64,000 nt of DNA from Planktothrix paucivesiculata PCC 9631 (GCF_900009265.2 NZ_LR735025.1:14855-78854), one strand, 5' to 3'; shown: positions 34,952-45,169, numbered from the stretch's first letter. The notes: generated by a model not told the origin, from the letters alone. Program-made: numbers and translations.

Positions 34952-37900
34952 TTAAAGGCTTACTCCTTCTAAATCTGCTTCGGTTAACTCATACAAAGAT
35001 TTTAATTTTTCTAAGGTTTCCCCATCGGTTTCCCAAAATCCGCGGCCATGGGCTTCTAACATTCTACCGACAATATTGCGAAAGGCTTCGGGGTTGGCTT
35101 GTCTTAATTGGGCTGCCATTTTTTCATCTAAAGCATAGGTTTTAGAAGCTTGATCATAAACCCAATTTTCTTGAAAATTTGTTGTTCCTCCCCAACCCAT
35201 TAAGGCGGTCATCCGTTGAGAAATTTCATAGGCACCACCACTGCCTTGATTCACCATAGCTTCTGCCCATTTTGGGTTTAATAATTTAGTCCGATATTCA
35301 ATTCTTAATAGGTCTTCTAAGGGTCTAGGAGTGGTATCTTTAGAAAAACTTTCGACAAAACTGGCTTTCACTTTTTGACCTTTTTGTGTTTCTGCCGCCC
35401 GTTTTAATCCGCCCGTATTGGCATAATATTCTTGAATATCGGTTAATCCATATTCTACGGAATCAATTTCTTGGACAATATTATCCATTGTGTTTAATAA
35501 TTCTGTCATCACTTCCGGTCTAGCTTGTCCTTGATCTTTTCGTCCATAACTAAATAGATTTCGTCCTTTCCAAGTATTTGCTAATTCGTCTCCTGATTCC
35601 CAATTCCCATCAACAATTTGATCATTTACTAACGATCCAAAATCCCCCGAAGGGTTAGAAAATAAACGGGCGGATGGGTTTTCTACTCCTTGCGATCGCA
35701 ACTTTAAAGCGTGTTTTCTAATAAAGTTTTTATCCTCGGGTTCTTCCGCATCAGCCGCCCGTACAAATAAATCATCCAATAATTCGATAATATTAGCAAA
35801 ACTATCTCTAAAAATCCCCGATAAATTCCCTAAAATATCAATCCGAGGATGTCCGACTTGCTCTAAAGGTTGTAATTCATAACGCACAATTCGCCCGGTT
35901 CCTTCTTTAATGGGTTCGGCTCCCACTAATTCTAAGATAATTCCTAACGACTCCCCGCGAGTTTTAATTGCATCTAAACCCCATAACATCACTGCAACGG
36001 TTTCGGGATAATTCCCGGTTTCTGCTAACTGTTGATTAATGATTTTTTGAGCAATTTCTCGTCCTCTCAAATAGGCCGCCGCCGAAGGCATTCGATAGGG
36101 ATCTAAGGCATGAATATTACGTCCGGTAGGTAACACTCCTGGCCCATCTCGCAGTAAATCCCCGCCGGGGGCTGGAGGAATATATTCCCCATTTAATCCT
36201 TTTAATAAATTGGTTAATTCATCAGATGTTTGTAATAATAAATCTCGAATTTGAGTCTCAGTTTCTGGGGTTAACTCATTCATGGATTCCGTGGAATAAG
36301 CATTGAGATAGGTGGTTAATTCTTCTTCCGTTGGATTCTCTCCAAATGTATGTAATCCCGATGAAAATAAACGCTGTTCTAATACTTGTAAATAATCATA
36401 TATTTTGATAAAATAGTTATAAAGAACTTCCAGACTAAATAGTCGAGCGTTTTCGGTTGTAAAGGCAATGCCTAATTTTTTTCCCTCCTCAAAAGCACAA
36501 TCTACCTCTAAACCCATAGCCACAATTTGCTGACTAATTGATTCTTGAAGGGTAGAATTTCTTTGTGGATCTTCTCGATATTCGGCAATTAACTCCCGTA
36601 GAGATACCAATTGTTTATACAGTCCCGCTCGACCGTATGGCGGAATATTATAGGAAATTAACACCCCATAACCTCGACGTTTTGCTAACATTGATTCTGA
36701 CGGGTTGTTAGCTGCATAAAGATATAAATTTGGCATATTTCCTAATAAAATATCTGACCAAGAATAGCCCGTATTTCCTAACGGTGATCCCGGCAACCAT
36801 TCTACTGTTCCGTGCATCCCAAAATGAACAATAGCATCGGCTTGAAATTCCTTTTGTAACCATTTATAAAAAGCCACATATTGAGGGTGCGGCGTTAAAT
36901 CTCTTTCAAACATTAACCGCATCGGATCACCAGATAAACCTAAAGGCGGTTGCACTCCTATCCAAATATTTCCTAATTGAATTCCGCCAATATGATAATC
37001 CTCTCCAAAGGTTTTAATCCCGGTTTCTGTTAAGGATTTCCATTGTTTTTGAATTCGACTTCGTTGTAAATAGCCTAACCATTTCTCTAATTTATTGACA
37101 TTAACTTGATTGGAAATAATAGAATTTTCTGCAAAAATAAAGTTTTGTTGAGCTTCCAATTTCTCATCGGCTATTTTAACTTTTTGAATTAAGGCTTCCC
37201 CCGTTTCTGGTAGCTCTCCAACGGTGTATCCTTGGGCTTTTAAGGCTTGCAAAACCTTCAATAAACTCTGGGGAACATTTAATAAAGCGGCGGTTCCTGT
37301 GGCTCCATATCCGGGGGGAAATCCATATAAAATAATCGCAATTTTTCGCTGTTCTGGCGGTGTTTGTCGCAATTGAATCCAACTTTTTACCCGTCCAGTT
37401 AAACGTTTAACTCGTTCAGGAATTAAATAGATATCTTCCCCCACTAATCCCCCTAAAGGTACGGTATCAATAGCACCATCAAGTTCGGGTAAGGCATATA
37501 AAACCACACTTTGTAAACCCCCAATTCCTTGACGAGTCCAAGATAATAAATCCTGAATTAATAAAGGTGCAGCGATAAAATAAGGAACGTTTTTAACCGT
37601 TAAAATTTGTTTAGCAATTTCCACTTGTCTTCCGGCTTCCATTGATCCGGCTGGCCCTCCAACTAAAGGAAACCCAATGGTAGAAACAATTGCATCAACG
37701 GTTACAGCTTCTTTTGATAAGGATAAGGTTTGAATATTTCCCTGTTCTCGATGATTTAATTCATCCGTTGTTATCATCCAATCTCTAACGGCAACATGAC
37801 CTTCAACGCCATTAATAAAAATTGGCAATGGAATTAAATTTTCCTGTTGAAAATAACGAATTAATTGGGGGATATAAGTTTGTTTAGTGATCACGTGCTT

Positions 37901-38623
37901 ACGATAAAGTAATATTCCGACAACGGGATTATTAGTAGTTGTTGGATATTGGGTTTTATACCAATCTAAATAGGCTTTTGGTGATTCAAAATAACCGTTA
38001 TAATCTGGGTGTAATAATCCCATATTTGGGGTTTCTATTGGAGGAGGAATTTCGCCAACGGTTAACCCTAAATAATTACTAGCAATTGTCCAGAACATTG
38101 CCGATACATTTTCTGTACCTCCCGCATTCCAATAGCCATAAATAATTAACCAATTGCGGAGGTCTTGAACTTTTTTAACCGGAACAAATTTTAATAATTT
38201 CGGGCCTGTTTTCAAGAAACTAATATAACCCGCGAGTTTATCTTCTTCTTTTCCACTAGAAAATTTACTCAGAATAAATTGTACGGGTTTGGGCATTCCT
38301 TTGGGTTTATCTCCAATTTTAAACGCTCCAATTTGGGTTAAACTCATTAATTCTAAAGCGGATTCAAAAATTAAACGAATTGGAATATTTTGTACCCTTT
38401 CTCGTAACCATAATACTTGATCATAATCAAATACTAAACTAGCAAAAAATACATCGGCATTTTCTAAGGCGGTGGCGACGGTATCGGGTTGCTCAGAAAT
38501 GGCGCGATCGCTAAATACACAAATTTCTAATTCTGGACAACGAGCGCTGGCTAACTTTGCTGCTGTACGATATAACTCAGCATTAAAAGACTCAAACCCA
38601 GCTATTAAAACAATCTTTTTCAT
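34952..38623 (-). CDS. ChlH/BchH-CobN family metal chelatase large subunit
   Basis: A 1223-aa protein. The N-terminus MKKIVLIAGFESFNAELYRT belongs to the DUF3479 domain of magnesium-chelatase H. The large CobN/Mg-chelatase domain follows, with VHFGMHGTVEWLPGSPLGN (about 600), NIPPYGRAGLYKQL and the C-terminal YGLTDIQEYYANTGG. The subunit binds the tetrapyrrole and inserts metal with the AAA+ ChlI/ChlD or CobS/CobT partners. The housekeeping cyanobacterial ChlH is about 1330 aa with a different N-terminus, so this is probably the second paralogue, variously annotated bchH or cobN; a cobaltochelatase role is possible. No partner subunit is nearby. Full length; ATG start. Confidence 0.85.
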   Translation of the reverse strand: MKKIVLIAGFESFNAELYRTAAKLASARCPELEICVFSDRAISEQPDTVATALENADVFFASLVFDYDQVLWLRERVQNIPIRLIFESALELMSLTQIGAFKIGDKPKGMPKPVQFILSKFSSGKEEDKLAGYISFLKTGPKLLKFVPVKKVQDLRNWLIIYGYWNAGGTENVSAMFWTIASNYLGLTVGEIPPPIETPNMGLLHPDYNGYFESPKAYLDWYKTQYPTTTNNPVVGILLYRKHVITKQTYIPQLIRYFQQENLIPLPIFINGVEGHVAVRDWMITTDELNHREQGNIQTLSLSKEAVTVDAIVSTIGFPLVGGPAGSMEAGRQVEIAKQILTVKNVPYFIAAPLLIQDLLSWTRQGIGGLQSVVLYALPELDGAIDTVPLGGLVGEDIYLIPERVKRLTGRVKSWIQLRQTPPEQRKIAIILYGFPPGYGATGTAALLNVPQSLLKVLQALKAQGYTVGELPETGEALIQKVKIADEKLEAQQNFIFAENSIISNQVNVNKLEKWLGYLQRSRIQKQWKSLTETGIKTFGEDYHIGGIQLGNIWIGVQPPLGLSGDPMRLMFERDLTPHPQYVAFYKWLQKEFQADAIVHFGMHGTVEWLPGSPLGNTGYSWSDILLGNMPNLYLYAANNPSESMLAKRRGYGVLISYNIPPYGRAGLYKQLVSLRELIAEYREDPQRNSTLQESISQQIVAMGLEVDCAFEEGKKLGIAFTTENARLFSLEVLYNYFIKIYDYLQVLEQRLFSSGLHTFGENPTEEELTTYLNAYSTESMNELTPETETQIRDLLLQTSDELTNLLKGLNGEYIPPAPGGDLLRDGPGVLPTGRNIHALDPYRMPSAAAYLRGREIAQKIINQQLAETGNYPETVAVMLWGLDAIKTRGESLGIILELVGAEPIKEGTGRIVRYELQPLEQVGHPRIDILGNLSGIFRDSFANIIELLDDLFVRAADAEEPEDKNFIRKHALKLRSQGVENPSARLFSNPSGDFGSLVNDQIVDGNWESGDELANTWKGRNLFSYGRKDQGQARPEVMTELLNTMDNIVQEIDSVEYGLTDIQEYYANTGGLKRAAETQKGQKVKASFVESFSKDTTPRPLEDLLRIEYRTKLLNPKWAEAMVNQGSGGAYEISQRMTALMGWGGTTNFQENWVYDQASKTYALDEKMAAQLRQANPEAFRNIVGRMLEAHGRGFWETDGETLEKLKSLYELTEADLEGVSL

Positions 38624-38692
38624 AAACTCTATTTTTAAACGATTTGTTTTAATCTATTATTGATAATAATAGCAATTATAACTTAAAATTAA

Positions 38693-39298
38693 ATGACAGA
38701 ATATCAGACTCCAACTTATATTTTAATTGCGGGAGTGGATGAGGTGGGGCGGGGGGCTTTATTTGGCCCTGTGGTGGCCGCGGCGGTGATTTTATCTGAG
38801 GATGGTATGACTCAATTAACGAGCGCTGGAGTTAAAGATAGTAAAAAATTAACCCCTAGGGTTCGTTCTCAGTTAGCCACTGAAATTAAAGCGATCGCCA
38901 TTGATTGTAAAATAGGTTGGGCTTCCGTTAAAGAAATAGATCGGTTTAATATTTTGCAAGCCACATTATTAGCGATGAAACGAGCAATTTCCAGGTTAAA
39001 TCCTCAGCCTGAACTCTGTTTAATTGACGGAAATCAAAAGATTCCGCAATTATTAATTCCTCAACAAACTATCATTAAAGGAGATAGTACATCGATTGTA
39101 ATTGCAGCAGCTAGTATTGTGGCAAAAGTTTGGCGAGATGAATTAATTATCCGTTTATCTAAAAAATATCCTGAATATGATTTAAAGCAAAATAAAGGTT
39201 ACGGAACCGAAAAACACCGCCAAGCAATCCAAGAGTATGGTATTACTTGCCAACATCGTCAATCATTTGGTTGCTGTCAATTATCCCTACTTTTATAA
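38693..39298 (+). CDS. rnhB: ribonuclease HII
   Basis: A 201-aa enzyme that cleaves the RNA strand of RNA-DNA hybrids and excises misincorporated ribonucleotides. Catalytic Asp16-Glu17 lie in AGVDEVGRGALFGPVVAAAV; a further acidic residue is in CLIDGNQ. GVKDSKKL, IIKGDST and KGYGTEKH are family motifs. It is divergent from the chelatase gene and convergent with the DUF4351 relic. ATG start; full length. Confidence 0.95.
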   Translation: MTEYQTPTYILIAGVDEVGRGALFGPVVAAAVILSEDGMTQLTSAGVKDSKKLTPRVRSQLATEIKAIAIDCKIGWASVKEIDRFNILQATLLAMKRAISRLNPQPELCLIDGNQKIPQLLIPQQTIIKGDSTSIVIAAASIVAKVWRDELIIRLSKKYPEYDLKQNKGYGTEKHRQAIQEYGITCQHRQSFGCCQLSLLL

Positions 39299-39300
39299 AA

Positions 39301-39434
39301 TTAGGAACAATTTCCAGCTAACCAATTTAACAAATCTGACTCCGTTTCAAAATCCAATAAAGCTTCCCCTAGTTGTTCAACTAATTCAATCGGAAGACTG
39401 CGGATTTGTTCTTAAATTTCAGGGTTAATTGTTC
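39301..39434 (-). pseudogene. DUF4351 C-terminal relic
   Basis: On the minus strand, 39301-39411 read EQIRSLPIELVEQLGEALL, continuing to ESDLLNWLAGNCS and a stop. This is the characteristic C-terminus of the cyanobacterial DUF4351 proteins (Rpn-type recombination-promoting nuclease/PD-(D/E)XK family). Just upstream the frame reads GTINPEI then TAA, where the family usually has Gln (CAA). Nothing of the N-terminal nuclease domain remains. It lies right at the stop of the DUF3352 gene. Confidence 0.65.
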
Positions 39435-41123
39435 CTAACGCAGTCTTAAAAATACCGTTGCGTGTTGGATATTCCCCGCGCGATCGCTACTACTTAGGGT
39501 CAGTGATCGCAAATTATCAAAAAAGGGTTTAGCCGAAAGTTCTACTAATTTAAACAAAGGAAATTGTTGATTAAGGAAATTTCGACTGGTTAGCCAATTG
39601 ACATAAAAATAACCATCATTAGTTTGAGGTAAAACTTCAATACTTGTCTTAAAGTCGGGGTCTTGAGTAATCAGATTTTCCGTTGTTGACAACCCTAAAA
39701 CCTCATCCATTGCTTCCACGGAGGTTGTAAAAATTTCATATTTCCCTACGGTTGAATGTATCCCTTTTGCATTCGCTTGAATTAATCTAGTTTGGGTTTT
39801 GGCTTTATCTTTTTTCTCCACAAGCATAGGGGTTAACTTTGTCCAGGCTGAAAGGGTATTATTATTAAGATTAAATGATCCCAAACTATAGCCTTGTTCC
39901 GTCGCTATTTGATCTAACTTTTCAATTGCTAGATTAGCATTGTCCGAACGTTCTGCCACAAAAACCCAATCCCATTTTTCATTCTGATGGGGAACTACAG
40001 CTAAAGCATATTCTCCCGTAACCCAGCTAAAAATATCTTGAGGTAAATCTAAACCCCATAAGGTTTTAATTCCAGCTAGGGGTTGGGTAATAAATTGTTC
40101 TAAAGGTTTATTGGCTGCAATAATTTCAGAGAAATCTGTCCAGAGTTGATTTAAGTCTTTTCCCGCAATTAATAACGGACTATTGGAACTAATATAATTT
40201 AACGCTTCTCCGGGTTGAGAAAATGCCGGGGATGGGTTTGTTGTATCTTCTTCTAAGGTAGCTACTAAGACAGTTTCTGCTAATAATCCCTGGGAATTAA
40301 TCCCTAAAGATACGGCTAAAGTCGGTTGCTGACCGAGAAATTCTTGCTGTGGATCAGTGACTAATTGCCAATCTCCTAAATTAAAAAATCCAAACCCCAC
40401 TCCCCCAGGTTTTAATTCTTTTAAGGCTTTTTGATAGGATTCTGATTGACTTAAATTCAGATTCGCTTGTACCGTATTTAAGGCTTCTTTCATCACCTTG
40501 GGATAGTTGGCAAATAACACAAACCGATCATTAATTGTAGCCATAACTAAAGTCGGTGCATCATCAATTGTTCCTTGAAAGGGTCGGCGATAAATCAATT
40601 TAACGCCTCGATATTGATCCTGAACAATATCTAAACCCGCATCCACTTGTTTTTGCCAAAATTTATCTAAAACCTCTTGACTTCGTTGAGAATTTTTTGT
40701 TGATAAGGCGACAAAATACCCAGGTTGTTGACCATTATTGGCTAATCGATCCAGATCAGGAGTAATTAATGCCCAAGTTATTTCATTCCCTAACCATGGT
40801 TGAATATCTCGCCCATAATTTAACCCTGTATTAGCTAAAAGACTTTCTTTAATAGAGTTAAGTTGAATCCGATTATTATTACTTTTTTGAGAAAAGGTTA
40901 AAATCTTTCCTACTGATTCTAACCGATCGGGATTTACTAATAATGAAACCATGGCGGGTGCAGTCCGAGGAACAAACATAGCCGCCTCTGGTGCTGTTTT
41001 TGTGCTACCTGTGACTAAAGCGGCGGGGTTTTGACCCGATAACAAATAAAACCCCGCAATTCCCAGGAGTCCCACAACGACCAGACCAATGACCAAAATC
41101 TTAGGAAATGAGCGTCTTTTCAT
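39435..41123 (-). CDS. DUF3352 domain-containing membrane-anchored protein
   Basis: A 562-aa protein with an N-terminal signal anchor (residues 9-29, ILVIGLVVVGLLGIAGFYLL) and a long extracytoplasmic part typical of cyanobacterial DUF3352: FVPRTAPAMVSLLVNPDRL, WALITPDLDRLANN, PGEALNYISSNSPLLIAG and WVFVAERSDNANLA. No catalytic motif is recognised and the role is unknown. It is convergent with rnhB across the DUF4351 relic and divergent from the GspE-type ATPase gene. Full length. Confidence 0.85.
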   Translation of the reverse strand: MKRRSFPKILVIGLVVVGLLGIAGFYLLSGQNPAALVTGSTKTAPEAAMFVPRTAPAMVSLLVNPDRLESVGKILTFSQKSNNNRIQLNSIKESLLANTGLNYGRDIQPWLGNEITWALITPDLDRLANNGQQPGYFVALSTKNSQRSQEVLDKFWQKQVDAGLDIVQDQYRGVKLIYRRPFQGTIDDAPTLVMATINDRFVLFANYPKVMKEALNTVQANLNLSQSESYQKALKELKPGGVGFGFFNLGDWQLVTDPQQEFLGQQPTLAVSLGINSQGLLAETVLVATLEEDTTNPSPAFSQPGEALNYISSNSPLLIAGKDLNQLWTDFSEIIAANKPLEQFITQPLAGIKTLWGLDLPQDIFSWVTGEYALAVVPHQNEKWDWVFVAERSDNANLAIEKLDQIATEQGYSLGSFNLNNNTLSAWTKLTPMLVEKKDKAKTQTRLIQANAKGIHSTVGKYEIFTTSVEAMDEVLGLSTTENLITQDPDFKTSIEVLPQTNDGYFYVNWLTSRNFLNQQFPLFKLVELSAKPFFDNLRSLTLSSSDRAGNIQHATVFLRLR

Positions 41124-41329
41124 AAGCTTAACTGTTGAGCGAATACCATTGCTAGATAGGAGTTCATGATCTATTATGCGTCAGTTGTGTACTTGCGATA
41201 CAAAGGAGACGGATTGAACTAGAGTTAAGTTTAAAATATATACCTTACCTGTATAATTATACTAGATAATTGATGTATGGATCGACTCAATTTTCGATTG
41301 GATTATATTTATCCTATTGTTAATCTATT

Positions 41330-42976
41330 ATGACTTCAAGAACACCCGTTTTATCCGCTTGGCAACAACTGAGAAACCAGAATATTACCTGTGAACAAGC
41401 CTTAAAAAATTTAGTCGATGATCAAAAAATTTTGAATCTAAAATTATTGGATCGGGATGTTAGTTTTAGATTTTTTCGCGAATTTCCAGATAAAAATATT
41501 TTGCCCCCAGTTATTCCGTTATTATTATGGCAAAATTGCTATTATCTGGGATGCCCGGTAGAAGTCTCCATGGACGCACTCACCTTGATGGGCGATCGCA
41601 CTTTTTCCGATATTAAAATTATCCCCATTGATGATAAAAGTTATCGAGCTTGGTATCATGCCCAACATCTCGATCCCCATCGAATTACGTCCAACCCTTT
41701 AATTAACCCATTAACAGGAGAATTAGAATCCGAAAACGTTAGTGAAACCACGGAATTATATTTATCAAAAGCCGCGGATCAACTGACTCGAATTAAAACT
41801 TTAATTTCTGGAGCTTTAAGAAATCGTGCCAGTGATATTCATTTAGAACCCTCCCAAGAGGGTCTAAGAGTTCGTTATCGAATTGATGGTTTACTTCGCA
41901 ATATTACCCTCTTACCTTCGGATATTGGACGTAAAGTTATCGTGGCAATTAAAGTCATGTCAAATATGGATATTGCCGAAAGTCGTCGCCCCCAAGATGG
42001 CAGAATTGGGGAGAATTATGTATCAGGACAAGACCTAGAAGTTGCTCTTGATATGCGCGTTAGTACCCTGCCCTGTGTGGGTGGTGAAAAAGCTGTAATT
42101 CGATTATTACCCCAAGAAAATCCTTTCTCTGGATTAAAGGATTTAGGCTTCTCGGAAACCACATTAAATATTTATAAAAGTTGGCTCTGTCAACCCCAGG
42201 GAATGATTATTTTTACCGGGCCCACAGGGTCAGGAAAAACCAGTACCCTTTATAATAGTTTGTTAGCCGTTGCCACAGAAAATGTTAATGTTGTTACCGT
42301 TGAAGATCCCGTTGAATATATCTTATCTGGTATTACTCAAACCCAAGTCCATGAACGAGCCGGGATGACTTTTGCTGCCGGATTACGCGCTATTTTACGA
42401 CAAGATCCTGATATTATTATGGTGGGAGAAATTCGAGATCAAGATACGGCAGATACCGCCATTCGTGCGGCATTAACTGGTCATTTAGTCTTGACAACCT
42501 TGCATACAAATGATGCCATTGGTGCCATTCCCCGTTTAAAAGATATTGGCCCCGATCCGGGGTTAATTAGTGATGCTTTATTAGGAATTGTTGGACAACG
42601 TTTAACCCGTCGTGTTTGTCCCCACTGCGCTGAATCTTATCGTCCAACGGCGACGGATTTAGACCTGTTAGGGTTAGAATTAAAAGAAGTAAATACTGAC
42701 GGTTGGCGCAAAGGTCGAGGCTGTTCTAACTGTTTTTATTCTGGCTATTCAGGACGAGAAGCAATTGTAGAATTATTGGCTGTTGATGATCGAATTCGTC
42801 AAATTATTTATGAAGGAACTCTGACAGAATTACATCGTTATTTACATGAAACAGGCTTTTTATCTTTCCGAATTGCCGCTATTGAAAAAGTCACCACTGG
42901 CGCCACAACTGTTGAAGAAGTTCAGCGTGTTTTACCGCGCAGTGCTTTAGCGCGAAAATTCTCCATTAAAACTTGA
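41330..42976 (+). CDS. GspE/PulE/PilB-family secretion or pilus assembly ATPase
   Basis: A 548-aa hexameric traffic ATPase. Walker A is GPTGSGKTSTLYNS (about residues 297-310). The Asp box/Walker B is QDPDIIMVGEIRD (about 355-367). The His box is LTTLHTNDA. Two CxxC pairs form the zinc finger (CPHCAE about 430; CSNC about 465). The N-terminal part is shorter than in the main cyanobacterial PilB (~670 aa), so this is probably a paralogue of PilB. No pilT or pilC follows, and the role is uncertain. 65 bp upstream of an ABC1 kinase gene. Confidence 0.88.
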   Translation: MTSRTPVLSAWQQLRNQNITCEQALKNLVDDQKILNLKLLDRDVSFRFFREFPDKNILPPVIPLLLWQNCYYLGCPVEVSMDALTLMGDRTFSDIKIIPIDDKSYRAWYHAQHLDPHRITSNPLINPLTGELESENVSETTELYLSKAADQLTRIKTLISGALRNRASDIHLEPSQEGLRVRYRIDGLLRNITLLPSDIGRKVIVAIKVMSNMDIAESRRPQDGRIGENYVSGQDLEVALDMRVSTLPCVGGEKAVIRLLPQENPFSGLKDLGFSETTLNIYKSWLCQPQGMIIFTGPTGSGKTSTLYNSLLAVATENVNVVTVEDPVEYILSGITQTQVHERAGMTFAAGLRAILRQDPDIIMVGEIRDQDTADTAIRAALTGHLVLTTLHTNDAIGAIPRLKDIGPDPGLISDALLGIVGQRLTRRVCPHCAESYRPTATDLDLLGLELKEVNTDGWRKGRGCSNCFYSGYSGREAIVELLAVDDRIRQIIYEGTLTELHRYLHETGFLSFRIAAIEKVTTGATTVEEVQRVLPRSALARKFSIKT

Positions 42977-43041
42977 AACTAGGATCATAAAATCCTATTT
43001 CTAACAATTACAATTTTATTTATTCTTATCTCCCATTTCCT

Positions 43042-44721
43042 ATGCTTACACCCCTTGATTCTAAAACCCTACGTTGGCAAAAAACTCGATATTCTCCATT
43101 AACAAGACAATTGGATGTATTCACCGCCTGTGGGTCGTTTATGTTCTTTTTGTGGTGGGATAAAACATTAGGAAATCAGACCAATAAACAGAAACAAAAA
43201 CGTGCTGCTTGGTTAGTTAAAACTCTATTAAATTTGGGGCCGACTTTTATTAAAATTGGACAAGCTCTATCAACAAGGGCTGATATTTTACCCCTGGAAT
43301 ATGTTCAAGAATTAGAGAAACTACAGGATCAAGTTCCTCCCTTTAGTACGGATGAAGCCGTGGCTATTATTGAAGCAGAATTAGGGAACTCTTTATTTAC
43401 ATTATATCGAGATTTTGATGAACAACCCCTAGCTGCCGCCAGTTTAGGACAAGTTCATAAAGCCAGACTGCACACGGGAGAGGATGTAATTATTAAAGTC
43501 CAGCGTCCGGGTTTAAAACAATTATTTGATTTAGATGTACAAGCTGTACGTCGAATCATTCAGTTTTGTCAACGACATTTTAGTTGGTCAAAACTTTATA
43601 ATTTGGATGAATTATATAATGAGTTTTTTTTGATTTTATATCAAGAAATTGATTATATAAAAGAAGGTAAAAATGCCGAAAGATTTAGAGAAAATTTTAA
43701 AAATTATCCGGGTATTTTGGTTCCTAAAGTTTATTGGAAGTATACCACCCATAAGGTTTTAACTATGCAATATTTACCCGGAATTAAAGCCGATGATCGA
43801 GATAAATTAATCGCTTATGGCATTGATGTTAAACGGATAAATCAGTTAGGGATTTGTTGTTATTTAAAACAAATTCTTCAGGATGGTTTTTTCCAAGCTG
43901 ACCCTCACCCGGGAAATATTGCCGTTAGTGTTGAGGGAAATTTAATTTTTTATGATTTTGGCATGATGGCAGAAGTGAAAGCCTTGGCCAAGGATCAGAT
44001 GATTAAAGCCTTTTTTGCCGTGTTAAAAAAAGATACGGATGTGGTATTAACTACCTTAGTTGATATTGGATTAATTGAACCTGTTTCTGATATGAAACCC
44101 GTTAGAAAAATGGTTAAATTTTTATTAGAAGAATTTACAGAAAAACCAGTCGATTTTCAGATGTTCAATCAAATTAAAGAAGAAATTTATATCATGTTTG
44201 AGCAACAACCCTTCCGTTTACCCGCTCAAATGATGTTTATTTTAAAGTCTTTAACCACTTTGGATGGTTTGGCGAGAAATTTAGATCCTAAATATAGTTT
44301 AGTTGCTTGCGCCCAACCCTTTGTTAAGAGTTTAACGATTTCTCAAGAGCGAGGTAATTTAGTCGGAGAATTAGCAAAACAGGCGCGAGATTTTATTAAA
44401 TTTAGATTACAACAACCGAGCAAATCAGAGGTTTTAATACGTCGTTTAGAAGAACGTTTGGAAGAAGGAGAGTTACAAATTCGGGTCAGGTCTGTAGAAA
44501 GCGATCGCGCTTTAAGACGGATTAATTTAGCGATTAAAACTTTAATTTATATCTGTTGGACAGGATTTACTTTAATTGCTGGAGCGATTTTGTTAATTGG
44601 AAATTATCAAGGATGGGCGGTTTTTGTCTTGGTTTTATCCCTATTTGGGTTATGGATGTCGGTGCGATCGCTCTTTAATTTGGCTATTCGAGAACGTTTA
44701 GATCGAATTGCAGAAAGTTAA
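43042..44721 (+). CDS. ABC1/UbiB/AarF family atypical kinase
   Basis: A 559-aa protein. The UbiB-family KxGQ motif is IKIGQALSTRADILPLEY. Other signatures are AAASLGQVHKARL (modified glycine-rich loop), the ion-pair Lys in DVIIKVQRPG, the catalytic loop ADPHPGNIAV and the metal-binding DFGMM. Two C-terminal transmembrane helices end the protein (about 505-545). In plastids and cyanobacteria these proteins act on prenylquinone and tocopherol homeostasis. A close paralogue lies at 48130-49806. ATG start; full length. Confidence 0.92.
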   Translation: MLTPLDSKTLRWQKTRYSPLTRQLDVFTACGSFMFFLWWDKTLGNQTNKQKQKRAAWLVKTLLNLGPTFIKIGQALSTRADILPLEYVQELEKLQDQVPPFSTDEAVAIIEAELGNSLFTLYRDFDEQPLAAASLGQVHKARLHTGEDVIIKVQRPGLKQLFDLDVQAVRRIIQFCQRHFSWSKLYNLDELYNEFFLILYQEIDYIKEGKNAERFRENFKNYPGILVPKVYWKYTTHKVLTMQYLPGIKADDRDKLIAYGIDVKRINQLGICCYLKQILQDGFFQADPHPGNIAVSVEGNLIFYDFGMMAEVKALAKDQMIKAFFAVLKKDTDVVLTTLVDIGLIEPVSDMKPVRKMVKFLLEEFTEKPVDFQMFNQIKEEIYIMFEQQPFRLPAQMMFILKSLTTLDGLARNLDPKYSLVACAQPFVKSLTISQERGNLVGELAKQARDFIKFRLQQPSKSEVLIRRLEERLEEGELQIRVRSVESDRALRRINLAIKTLIYICWTGFTLIAGAILLIGNYQGWAVFVLVLSLFGLWMSVRSLFNLAIRERLDRIAES

Positions 44722-44830
44722 GGTTTATAGCAGTTTTTGCTTGTATCTTGAGAAGTGTTAAGCCTAATTTAACCACAAAGACACAAAAAAGTTGTAAACA
44801 CGCTCGTTGTTATAAATAGTCTCATCCTGA

Positions 44831-45169
44831 TTATTCCTCCTGTGCATCAATTTCATTTCGATAATCTTGAATAGCTTCTAAAACTTGATCAAACTGAGGA
44901 TCATTTTCAAAAATTCCTGCAAATTTCATCCAAGGGTCTTCAGGTTTAGGAAGTTCAATTTCTAAATTAATAATTTCCGTATCCTTTAAAAAATCTTGGA
45001 GACGCTGAGATAACTTTTTAATAGCTTCTTCTCGACTATTTCCCGATGCTTTTAAACTCGGGTATTTTAAGACAAACGTTTGATATTTACCCTTTTTGAG
45101 TTGCTTAATTCCAATATCATAATTTAATTTATTCCCAAGATTGATAACGGGAGGAGAGTTAGTTACCAT
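44831..45169 (-). CDS. orphan antitoxin-like protein
   Basis: A 112-aa protein from the preferred ATG at 45169; the frame opens at 45226. Residues ~25-65 (YQTFVLKYPSLKASGNSREE) look like a HicB-type or prevent-host-death-type fold. The C-terminus DPWMKFAGIFENDPQFDQVL followed by an acidic helix is typical of cyanobacterial type II antitoxins. No PIN-domain or mRNA-interferase toxin lies on either side, so it is an orphan or a diverged solo regulator. GAGG lies 13 bases upstream of the chosen start. Confidence 0.6.
   Translation of the reverse strand: MVTNSPPVINLGNKLNYDIGIKQLKKGKYQTFVLKYPSLKASGNSREEAIKKLSQRLQDFLKDTEIINLEIELPKPEDPWMKFAGIFENDPQFDQVLEAIQDYRNEIDAQEE

Noticed and set aside
38624-38692. 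Cobalamin riboswitch upstream of the chelatase gene
   Set aside because: The leader is under 70 bp and AT-rich, with no B12-box-like sequence.
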